Shown here: positions 12,901 through 24,900 of the stretch, piece by piece
How the letters are laid out: each line of letters starts with the position of its first letter
How positions within the stretch are numbered: position 1 is the stretch's first letter
DNA from: Psococerastis gibbosa
Lineage: Eukaryota > Arthropoda > Insecta > Psocodea > Psocidae
Direction: 5' to 3'
Assembly: GCA_963971405.1 (NCBI GenBank)
Contig: OZ020492.1
Coordinates: 6,076,001-6,140,000 of the forward strand
Length of the DNA stretch: 64,000 bases
Program-made: the position numbers and the translations under genes
The notes under the pieces: generated by a model
The model's database searches: none
Told to the model about the DNA's origin: nothing
What the model saw: only the letters and a program-made list of their open reading frames with translations

Positions 12901-15900
12901 GGTATGAAGCTCCGCGGGTGGTGCTTGCGTTGAGCAACAGTTCGCTGCCAAGTATCACCTTAGTTCGCGTTTCTATAGAATGGAATCGTAAATGCAGGGG
13001 CCTTTCTATAGTGTTATATATTCAATGACGTAGTATAAGGAAAGCTTTGTGATGGTCGAAATGTTCGATTCCGAGATTTCAACGGATTTACACGTTTTCA
13101 GGTCCCAGAAACCCAAAAAAATGGTTTTTACGAAATGTCTGTCTGTCTGTCCGTGTGTCTGTCTGTCTGTGCATCGATTTTCGGGCAAACTACTCATTCG
13201 ATTTTGATGAAATTCGGCATGTAGGTTCACAAAAATCATGCCTCGGAACAATTTTTTTTATTTGGGGCTAACTCAATTTGAAGGGGTTTCATTCTCAAAA
13301 AACTCCAAAAAAACGTCAAAAAAAATTATTTCTGAAAAACGGCTCGAAAGATTTCTTTTAAATTCACATATATTCTAGTCGTTCTTAATGTTGATAAAAT
13401 GCGGGGGGTCGCTTACCACTTGATAGTTTGCTTCTGGGGGTAAAAAAATAAAAATAACTTAATTTTAATGAAAAATGACTAAAAAATAATATTTCTGCGA
13501 AACTTTTCTATCGATGATTTCTACCTTCAGGCATGTTTTAGGTGTTAAGTTGAGTAACGAAACCGGACAGTTGGCTTTCCCAAAAACCTATTTGCTTTTG
13601 CGCAAATTTTTTTTTTTTTTTAAATGATAGAAACTTATCGCTGAAATGCATTGCCTGCCCTGCCATTATTACTGTGTTGTAATGTGTTTTAAATATATTG
13701 AGGTTACCTCACCTCCAGTGACGTCAGGTGGACACCCCCCCCCCCCCCCGAGATATCCGAAATTTAACCATAGGAAAATTATTTACCATGAAATTATTCA
13801 TTTTCTCTCCCTACTAATTGATAAATTGGAAAGCATGTTCGAGTAAACTCGGACCGGTTCTTTCACATATTTATTCCCCAGTGCAACTCCTTACAATAAA
13901 GTCCATATCAGTCAAATGCTGTTAGCGATTTATTTTCTCAATAATAAAAAAAATGTTCATAAAGTATTTCATAAGAATAAAATTAGCATGCCACGTGGGA
14001 CAGAATATCGCACACGGTGAAGGCCGTAGCCAGGATTTTTTTTTGGGGGGGGGTTCAGAAATTTAATTGGATATTACATAGTGGTTTTTATTTTTCCTCT
14101 CAAAATCCGATTCCATCTAGTATCAAGCCATTTCATTTCGGGGGGGGGGGGGTGAACCCCCATGAGCCCCCCTTGTCTACGGCCTTGCACACGGTGAGTA
14201 AAGGGACCAAGTTTCCACTGAGCCTAGACAGCCGGCTGAATTTTAATCCTAATTTTCGAAAATTAGTGAAACAGTAGTTTGAAAAATTATGATTATTTAG
14301 ACGGCCGTAGAAAATCGGCACTACGAAATCTGGCGTGTTTTTTTTTTAAATTTAATTTAATACACAATTTATTAAAGGTAAAAAGAAAAAGGCATCATTC
14401 ATAATAATGATAAGGGGTTTTTCATTATTGGTGTGATTATTTCATTAAATTTACAAAATTTATGAAAAAATGGCTGCACGAGAAATTGAAACACCCTAAG
14501 ATATTATGTATGAAATGATCCTCTACAACTTGAATAGATCTTCAATACTTTCATAGCAAATTTGAAAAAAAAAAACTAAGAACTGACGGATTTTGGGGGT
14601 ATTATTATTATTATTATTTTTTTTTTAATTACTCCAGTACCTGCACAAAGCATCTCTGGAAAGAGTTCAACGTGAATGTTTTTCTGCTGGTGCCATTCCA
14701 GACATTCCTCTTCACTCAAAATGGGCACAACCGCTTTATGTAGGATGTTCGTGCCAGTTCGACCTGCAAAAACAAAAGATTAACTCTCAGCAAAGTTGTT
14801 TAAATTAAATGAACGTTTCTTACAAATTATAGTTCAAAATAAATATGGTAGCTGTTAAAGAGCTCTGTCAATACTGTTCTCGTCAGCAGGAGATTACGCG
14901 CTCAAGAGGATTTATGACACGTACTCGTTCAATAAATGGGTGGTCTAAACCGGAGAGATGCGTCATTTTAACCGCCAATTTCATGTATTTGGAATTGGAG
15001 TGGGATACAGTCAGTTAAGTAATTCCAATGTTGCAGGAAATGTCGGTCGTGGAATCATATATGTCAATAAACTTCAGGAAGTAAAAGAAATGTTCCTCTA
15101 CATTTTGATGTGTAATCACTAACACCAATATGGCCAAAATTTTGGAACTCCTTTAACCTGACATCCTCAATGTCCACTATTTTTTTTTACAAATCAATTA
15201 GTTCAATAACTGTGGTGTAAGTGACGTAACATTCCAACATAATCTTCATTGAAACTAAGAGAAAAATTTCTAATACTTTATGAAACCTCATATTATTTGA
15301 TATTATAACTGTGGAATTTGATTTTTACACCCCATCTCTTTTGAGATAACCGTAAGCCTAACATGTGTACAAAATCCAATATTAAATTAAATATCGTAAA
15401 GCTGTCTAAAATATCACATCCCTTGGAAGAAATGCTCCTCTACGTTTCGATGCATTATATGTGCCTGTCTCTAACGCCGATTGGTCATAATGGAACATGG
15501 ATCACAAAGAAATAGCCGATAGTGAGGGTATCATGTGAAAGGATTTCAAAAACTGTGGCGAAATTTGAAGTTAGTGGCCGCCACATATCATATATCACAA
15601 TGCTGAGGTGATTTGCTCAAAAAATGGATATTAAGAATGTTTCATTTGCCCCTAAAACAACAAGTGACTGGGGATTGGCAGCCTCAATTACGTACACGGT
15701 GTTGAGACCATTTGTACTTTCTCACCCGTATTGACTTACTTAATTAGCGTGTCCAAGTCACGCTAATTTGTGGTCTAGTTAGTCGTGACCTGGACGGATG
15801 TGTCGTTGTCTTCAAATATAGGTCAGCATATGCATGTAATAGTCACATTGGGGCATACTAGCACATGCCCCGCGTCATGTGTAGCGCTGCAGGTACACAA

Positions 15901-18900
15901 GTCCTATCCCTCCGGCAGGCAGCCCCATTGAGACCATCGGACATAGCAGAAGCAGGATGCACAGTGTTCAGATTGTTGACTTTGACTTTGCTGAAAGTCA
16001 GGTAGTTATGCCGACGGCTAAGTAATCCCTTTACACTCAACTATATAGGGATTAATATATCGTTCGTAAAGCTGTCAAAAATATCACATCAGTATAAAGT
16101 GCACTATAAAGTGCACTATAAATTGATCAAACAACTTCCCTGTAACGTTCCGAATCGAGCCAAGCATTGAAAATGGTCAGTAATATTTTAGGTGCGATAC
16201 TTATTGTACTCTAAACAATCATCAGAACTCCGCCGTAGACAGTCCCAAGTCCGTTGGAGAAATTACAAGGGGGCGGTAGAGGAGGCGGTGGCAAGGAACC
16301 CAAGTGGCGAGGGGTCCTTATTAAATACCACAAAACGCCGAAAAAGCTACCGGAACAAGGCGATTAGCACCGCCCTTAAATAAGTGCAAGCCCAATGCCA
16401 ATGGCTCCAACGGCGGATGATGGTCCCCAATAATAATAATGCCCTGAAGGACTCTTTATAAACCTAGGCCTTGCCCATTGGTCCCTTGTCCAATGCCAAC
16501 GACCATTGTTTCCGTATGAATTTTTGGCCAGTGGCAAACTGGTATACGTCCTCGATTTCAACCTACACCGCCTGGAAGCGATAATGAACAAGCTTACCAT
16601 TGACGCAATGAAACAGGCGAAAGCATGACATAACCCAGTACAGATATGAGTCAAGATGATGCCTAGAAACACCGCAACGGCGGAGGAGGCAGATGAGCAA
16701 GGGGCCAGCTCATCCCAAGGGACCCCTCTGTCATGAGGGAGGGGTAGGACCCCTAGCGTAGGCAGAGCGCTGAGAGGGAAACCATCTCCGCACTGTCACT
16801 AGGTCAATCTCCTGCACATTCAAAGCACTAATGGAAGCCTCGGAAACAGAACCGGAAATTGAGGAGGAAACAATCACTAGCTGTCGGATCATTTTGAAAT
16901 GGCGTATTTATATGCTTCTTATCCACGGGCGACGCCAGGGAGGGGCAGGGGGGCCACTGCCCCCTCCTAGACCATCTGCTGCCCCCCCCCCCCCTAGAGC
17001 ATGCTTTGGGAGCCCTGCTTCGCCCAGCTATAATCATTATTTTTTAAGGGGGGTGGGGACCTACCTCTTGCCCCCCCCCCCTTAGCTGAAATACTAGCGT
17101 CACCCTTGTTCTTATGAGTACTCGACGTGCAGTCCAACCAATCTGAAAATATTGTGCATCATGCTGCTCTGTTGGAAAGCCTCAATAACCGTGTACATAA
17201 TAGGTATTGCCAGTATCTATCAGACTAGTTGCAGTTGTTGGTCTGATGGGATTGGGTAATTGTGTGAGGTGGTTATAGAGCTGTTGGGGAATTCCGCAGC
17301 CTAGTAGATAACAATCTGCGTTTTTGTAAAGGAAGTCACTGGTTCCATTCCGCCATGTATTCCCGTGAATCCACTTAAATCAGATGGTCTCCTCATATCA
17401 TGGCAAATTCGAACACGACGGCTTGGCGCTATGCTATAGCTATGCTATATCTTCATAATTATCATGCATACATTTTCAATCCCAGGTTAAGATTAAAATT
17501 AATCGCCAGGTAGGCCCGCTAAGGGAGTGCTAACAAGGTAGTTAAAGATGATGTATTAATGTTATTTTAGAATAAACTGCAGATTTCTGTCCTCGGCAAG
17601 TAGTTAAGACGTAATTTAATGTTTTTGAATGCTAATTTTATAGTGTCTGACTTTCAGGGATAACGCGGCTAATAGCCTACGGAGTGGGTATGTATAGTAC
17701 TTTATTATTTATTTAAAAAAAAAAAATAAAATATGGTTCAAAACACGTGTTATATGGTTAACTAACAAATGAAATATTGTGTACCGGTGTTTAGAGCATG
17801 GAACATGTAATTTAATTAGCATATTGAAAATTAAATAAGAATGTCGCTGTTGCTCACCACGTAACACGGAAATAAGCGGAATAACCTCGATCTAAGTTGA
17901 GTTTACAAGAAAGTTGGTGAAGTGATAAGTTTGTAAAGTTTATTAAAATGAAAAATGAAGAATATCGGCTAATGGGTGCATAATGTGAACAATAACGTCA
18001 TAATTAATTAGCTTCCATCCTAAGCCTTAAATGCAAACAGATTAAAAGTCATTTTAAACCACCATTCCAGCTTAAGAAAGCAAGGAAAAATAGGGTAGAG
18101 CATAGGACTTACATGCGGGAGAGAAAGGATAGAAGAGGAAAATCCAAATAATCTCGAAATTTTCCAAGCATTTTCAATTTTTATCTTCGCCTTATAAAGA
18201 TTGATTTTCGGTTTTGAGGCAATGTTTACATAACCGTTGAAACTGAACCCACGTTAAAAGCTTGCATGCACGTTGATTATTGAGCCGGTTAAATTTGCAG
18301 AATGTGATTATAATAATATTCGTGTGTTTGCTACACGATTACTACGTGGATTAGGTTAACGAGCTGTGCCCCTCAGGCTGGATTGTTGGGGGGGGGGGGG
18401 CTGTAACACTTTAGAAAAAAAAAGTTATTAATCAATATCTCGCGAACTGTTGTCTCCATTGATTGAGATTTTGGGATACTTAGGGAGCGTTTGAAGTACT
18501 TCCGATAAAGTGTTTGACAGGCGATAATGGTTGCCAATGGGAATTCAGTTCTTGTCCCTCCACGCTCATTGGTTGTCGCCAATGGTTATCCCTCATAAAC
18601 AATTACTCATATTTTCACCATTCAGTATTCTAATGTCTGGTTACGCCACTGCCGTTGCATTTGGCTAGCTCAGTGCTGCAAAATGCAGACGTTGGGCCAG
18701 ACGGCTGCACGCCCATTCTATAAGGAAAGGTTAGTACCAATTATGCATCACTGAGCTAGTCAAATGTATCAGCAGTGGCGTAATCAGACATCTGAGTACT
18801 GAATGGTGAAAAATTAATATGAGTAAGTTGGAGCTAAGGCTCTGACACAATGACATATGATGTTGCTGTTATTATTATTATATGTATTTCTCAGTAATAT

Positions 18901-21900
18901 ATTGCCAGACAACCTAAATAAAAAAAATTAACAACATAAATTTAATGATATGTATAGCCCGGCCATATGATAGCCTTATACCTGGAGATAGCCTACTAAA
19001 ATTAAACTCTACGAATTTAAAATATTTAAAGATAATTAATTAAATGACACATTTACTACTTGAAAGGAAAGAGGTTGTAAAAAACTATACGTAGCTTTTT
19101 TATATTTTTATATTTTGACCATTTCTACCTTTTTTCAACAACAAACAACCAAAAAAACATAGCAGAAGACCCACATCTCTAATCACCATGAATATATCAT
19201 GTTATGAACCGACACCCAATGAAATTCGGACCAATCAGGAGGCCTTAAAATTAGAGTAAATTACCCCGATGCAACCGCGCGTGTTTCAAAGTTCAAAATT
19301 CCCAACACTCCCCACCGTGACACAGTCACAAACAATGAACAAATAAAGAAAGAACATTGACAACTGTCAACGTCAATATACAATATAGGAAACAAACCAA
19401 AACAAAACCTTATCCTATAAATCAAGTCTGAGAGGTTTTTTAACACATCTACCTCTTCTGGTAATAATATCAGGATTGTATATAATCTCTTTAGACTCAG
19501 TTTCCACTTCATCTAATTCACTACCACAGTTTTCCTTAATTATGTCAGAATTCAAAGTTTCCGTACAGACAGCGGACAAATTTCTATAGTTCACTCCTTC
19601 TAATAAATACAGTTTTTGAAAAGGTCTAATTAATTCTCCATTGGAGGTCTTCACTTTTGCAACTCGGTCCGCTCCGTCTCTACCTGTAAAAATATCTACA
19701 ACACGACCTAGAGGCCATTTTATTCGTTTTAAACCATCGCAATGAATAAGTACAACATCACCTATTAAAATAGGTCTTTCCATAGTTTCCTTTCCTCGAT
19801 GTACCAATAGATTTAGGTAATCCTTTTGAAACCGCTCTTTGATTTGTTTTCTGACTCTGTGAACATATTCAATTCTTTTAGTATAATACCTTTCATCAAT
19901 AACATCTAAAGTGTCAGAGGCATCACCAGGTTGATGTATAAACATTGCTGGAGTTAAAGCTGTAAAATCATCCGTTGTCCCTGAAACATACGTTAAAGGT
20001 CTTGAGTTAATGACACGCTCTGTATCACAGAAGACTGTGTACAGTTCCTCCACTGTGAGACAAGCTTTACCAACGTTTCTAAATAACAATTCTTTTATCA
20101 ACCGAATTAGACGCTCACAGATTCCATTGTACCAAGGTGATTTTGGCGGATGTGTACGCCACTCTATTTGCTTATCACTACAGTGATCTTGTATTTTGAT
20201 CCAATCAATTGAGTCAAGAATATTTTTAAATCCAACAAAGTTGGTTCCGTTGTCTGAAGATAAGACTCGAACATTGCCTCTTCTGGAAATAAACCGTCTC
20301 AATGCCATGATGAAACATTCAGTTGACAACGACGTCACAATATCAAGATGCACAGCCCTATATACCGCGCAAGTAAATAAAACTCCCCAACATTTGTTGC
20401 CGTCTTTAAGTATTAGTGGTCCGAACAAATCTACTCCAGAATGCTGAAAAACAGACAGACCAATATCTACTCTATTATCAGGGAGTGGAGCTTTTCGAGC
20501 CACCCCTGCTTTAGCAAAAAAACGTTTACAATGAACACAATCCCTCACAACATTTTTTACAACATACCTTCCTTGTATGATCCAATATTTTTCACGTAAC
20601 TTAGTAAGAGTAGTACCGACACCAGCATGTCCCATATTAGCATGTACATACTCTACCAATCTAATGACTAAAAAATTATAACGAGGTAATACCAACAAAG
20701 CACTATTAAAGGTATTATTTCGAGCCTCAACTCTTAGGATTCCATTTTCGTCGTTCTGTACCTGAATCCCTTTTAATTTAGACGTATCTATTTCGCTTTG
20801 TGCTGACTTGATTAATAATAATTCGGCTGTCTCAAGTTCAGCAGCTGTTAAAGGAGACGGTTCTCCTTTTGTTTCTATATTAACAGGCAGATTTCTGATT
20901 ATTCTAGTATATCTTACAATCCACGCACATATGCGGACAATTTTTAAAAAACTAGAATACTTTTCAAAATTGTTAAGAAAGCTCTCCTCCTCCGAAGATT
21001 GCAGGTTCGTGTCCTGTCACTGTAAAAAACTATACGTAGCTTTTTTATATTTTTATATTTTGACCATTTCTACCTTTTTTCAACAACAAACAACCAAAAA
21101 AACATAGCAGAAGACCCACATCTCTAATCACCATGAATATATCATGTTATGAACCGACACCCAATGAAATTCGGACCAATCAGGAGGCCTTAAAATTAGA
21201 GTAAATTACCCCGATGCAACCGCGCGTGTTTCAAAGTTCAAAATTCCCAACAGAGGTAATAAAGAGTACAACACCCGAAATCCGAAAAAAAATAAAACTG
21301 CAACCTGGGTAGGGTTTAATAAATATGGCGATAGAATTAGCAGTGAAGCAAAATTCTTTGATGAAGTATAACAGTAATTTATATTACAAAAACCTAACCA
21401 AAATCGGCGAATTATAAATTAAATTACAAATTAAAATTCAAAAATGGCAATTAGTAGTAAAATTTTAATTATTGGTAATAACTTTTAACAATTTTTAATA
21501 TATATTCCATTCCATTGGCTGAAAATCTCAAAAAGTCTGGGGCCCCAGGACCCCCCCATTTTTCGCCCATGTTCCATTCCTATCATAGACTAAAGTAAAC
21601 AATATATTGAATCATATAAAGCCGAACTGGGCGAGCTCCTGACCAGTTAATTAACTTGGGGGCCAATTACTGGGGAGATTTAAACAAAATGGGGACACCC
21701 ACACTTACAACACCAGACAAAGGGGAGACCTTGTAAGGCCAGCACCTCGCACAGCCAAGTATGAGCTAATGGATCCTATACTATACGGTTTCGCCTGCCT
21801 CAGGAAACTCTCGATTGAACTGAAAGTGGCGAGAAATGCTACTAACTTCCCTAAATTGATTAGAGACCATCTCTTTGGCAAAGCTTTCTACAACGTCACT

Positions 21901-24900
21901 GAGGCACAAGCACACAATGACAATGACGGCACTACCTGATTTTGACGATTTTACTTTATACTTTCTTGTCGATTACTTGATTGTATAATTTAACAGAAAT
22001 ATATATAATTATTTATTTATTTATACGCTTACAGGTTTCTGTATAAATACTCGTAAATTTATTTTTTGTAAATATATTGCTTACTTCGGCGAACTGATAT
22101 ACGTCCTCGGTGTCGACCCACACGGGTAATAAGTGGGGCCCTAGGGGCGGGGGTTTCCAATAGGCTTAAGTTGATCAATTGGGTTAGGAGGGAGAGCGGC
22201 CGGGGAGGGAGGTAAAACCTGTTGCGTTCTATGCTGTTGAATTCAGCAATATAAAGTTGTTTTCCATCGAATTATCAGACCGGAAGAAGGAGGCTAAGTT
22301 GCAGCGTTATCCTGATGGGACGTAATTTAATATCGTTTATAATCAAAATTGGATAAGCTTTGATACACATTCTAGTTTTCATAAAAGTTTCAATAAAGCA
22401 CTTATTGTCATTTTAATTAACTTTGCTTCATACTTTTTTCTCTCCATAACTGATTGCATCCATGGTATTAATTATCTTGTATTACTAACTTTATTTGGAC
22501 AGCAATAACTGCTACATATTTGTTTCGTGGTAATTCATATTTCGTATTGAACGACCATTTTGAGAGCCCTTCAAGTCATTCAGATTGTAATTTACAATTC
22601 CGTACCCCAGCCGTTAACACGATGTTCATTATGGCTTAATGTGTCAAAGGTAACCATGTCTGATATTCAATTGGAGGGGGGGGGGGTGGAGTCAGTGGAG
22701 TTCCATGCTATGGTAACTATTTGTATTTGTTTTACGCATTTTATCTAGTCTTCAATGATTTCTCTCTTCATACCAGGTCGGGGAATCACTGGCGGAAGCT
22801 ATATTGCAACGACCTTTCTAGAAAAACATCGAGGAAAGAAGAAACCTTTCCATTTGATGCTGTTCGTAGACCTGGAAAAAGTGCATGGTAGGCTACCGAG
22901 AACTGAGAAGTCTGATTTGGGATGCGTTAGAAGAAAGGCCAGTTCCGTAAATCTACGTATGGCTAATAAAGGTACACTGTAGTATTATATGGTATATATA
23001 ACACTGACATTAAATTAACTTTTGTTGAAGAGGTAACCTCCTCGTTATAACCGAAATTAGAGAATATGGGAAAAACTGGGCTTGGCGGGATTTGAACCCA
23101 CGATCTACGCCTAATAAAGAATATGAAAGGGTGACGACACGAGTGAGCAATGCCGCAGGGTTTGGAACTTCTTTAGCAATGACATTTGGATTGCATCAAA
23201 GGTCAGCCTGATGTTGTTCGTTCTCATAATGGACGTAGTGACCGGGCAGATACAAGGGCAAGTGCCACAAAGCCTTCTCTTCGCAGACGACATCCTCCTG
23301 GACTTACGAGATGAAACTGAAAGTACTCTCAGCGTGTAGGTAGACACGATGGAGGGGTAGGTGCTCAAAGTTAATCGCAATAAAACCGAGTACATGAATA
23401 GCGTCAGCCAGAAACCGGGTTAATAAAATTCGACAACCATGACCTTGAGAAAGCAAAGACTTTCAAATACCTGGGAGCAACATTACACGGGGATGGCGGC
23501 TGTGATGACGACGTCAGAGCACGGAAAACCTCAGGGTGGGCCATAAGTGGCGAGATATGACGGAAATCGTGAAGGGCAGGAGACTGCCGAAAAACCTGAA
23601 AGGTTGCATCAAGAAACAAGTAGTGAGACCGTGTATGACATACGGGGCGGAGTGTTGGCCGCTAAGTAAGGACGAAGTGCAACTGCTGCATGTGGCGAAG
23701 ATGCGAATGTTGCGCTAAGTTCCCTTTGGTACAAGCTATCGGATAGGAGAAACGAAGATACTCGAGTGGAAATGCAGGTAGCCCCTATCACTGAAAAAGT
23801 CAGGGAACAGAGGAGAGAAGATGGACACCTGGTACAACGTTTCAGTGATTATTCGGTGGAGGACGCCTAGGACGACCATGGATGTCCCTGGAGACAAAAG
23901 TGAGGGAGGCCCTCAGGATCCTCGACCCAGATGCACATGAACAGAATACCTGGAAATTGAATATCCGCTCCGCCAATCCAACGCGCTGTTAAAGTAAAGT
24001 AAAGTAATAATTACTTTTTAAAAGGCAATCAACCGTTGAGACATTTTTGAAAGTGTTCCATTAAAAAAATGAAATGAAACGAATGAGAAATAAATGCAAG
24101 TAACAAATTGAAATATTTCCATTGAAATTGTGAAACGTACGAAGTTTTTCCACTTTCTCACTTCCAACATATGCGACTGCTTTTGATGTGTAATTGCAAA
24201 TTCTGAATGAATAATTTACTTGATAAAAAATTCGTAAATAAATAAATAATGACTTTTTGTTGGTATACTGAGCCACCTTTAGGTTAGGATTTAGGGGTTA
24301 GGACTATAAAGTCCTCACTGACAAGTTACATTCAACTAGGACCACCTGTTTTACATGTCCTTCAAAGAAAGTACAGCAAGCGTGGGACTCGAACCAGTAA
24401 CCTTGCGGTGAATAACTTTATTTAAGTTGACATGAGTGTTCTAAATTAACAATGACTCAGACTCTTGTTGTAGAGGCACATTTTGACTGTTTCATAAGAT
24501 ATTTAATTAACTCTCAGTCTTTCATATTCTCTTAAGAGAAATAAATAAATCAATAAAATATTGTAATATTAAATTGAAAGTGTTCTCATTAAAATGGCCT
24601 CACTAGTATAGCTAGCCTTTTTCTTCTGATTCTTCTTCTGTTCCTTGCGCCCTTGGTGCTGCTCTGCCCAACAGCACTCCTCCAGTCATCTCGGTTTTGA
24701 ACGACGTTTCCACCATCTACGAACTCCCAACTCGCGGGGGTCGGTTCGGAAACTTATTTGTCCTCCCATTGTTTTGTTGTTGGCATAAATATAATAATAA
24801 TAATAATAATAAAAGTAATCTCATGTACAGCGAATTAATCCCAGACCTTAAGGCGCATGCTCTTTTAATTTGAATCAATATCTAATTAGCAGTGTCTCAA

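Larger units (their letters stand above)
10846..13028. mobile_element. Non-autonomous DNA transposon, 25-bp perfect TIRs, 5-bp TSD
   Basis: Positions 10846-10870 are the exact reverse complement of 13004-13028 (starting TCATTGAATATATAACAC). The target duplication CGTAG lies at 10841-10845 and 13029-13033. No transposase frame exists inside; the interior is mostly two copies of the HINE-like repeat. A 5-bp duplication is unusual (Transib-type) but the termini do not match Transib, so the superfamily is unassigned. Confidence 0.85.
10824..13862 (+). mobile_element. HINE-like copy split by a TIR element
   Basis: The first 22 bp (TTGCTTTCCAATTTATACGTAG) end at 10845 and the rest resumes at 13029 with CGTAGTATAAGG. 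It runs through the GTCT tract (13138-13170) to the hairpin and CGGTTCTTT at 13862. The split is caused by the element at 10846-13028. Confidence 0.8.
953..14640 (-). other. Protease intron 6 (about 13.7 kb)
   Basis: The donor GTACTG is at 14640 and the acceptor TTTTTAG at 953. It contains SINE, LINE, Penelope and HINE scraps to 4.1 kb, an LTR element (4527-7833), several HINE copies, and a four-layer nest (10824-13862). The stretches not assigned to repeats (for example 2170-2330, 10630-10820, 13865-14010, 14190-14640) are AT-rich without recognisable content. Confidence 0.85.
19076..21252 (-). mobile_element. BEL/Pao LTR retrotransposon, internally deleted
   Basis: The LTRs are 232 bp each (19076-19307 and 21021-21252), TGT...ACA ended and identical by eye, with the 5-bp duplication GAGGT (19071-19075, 21253-21257). 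The only coding part is the integrase end of pol. Gag, protease, RT and RNase H are gone: the 5' LTR and primer site are followed within about 25 bp by sequence from the RNase H-integrase linker. Matching LTRs mean the deletion preceded or accompanied a recent insertion. Confidence 0.92.
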
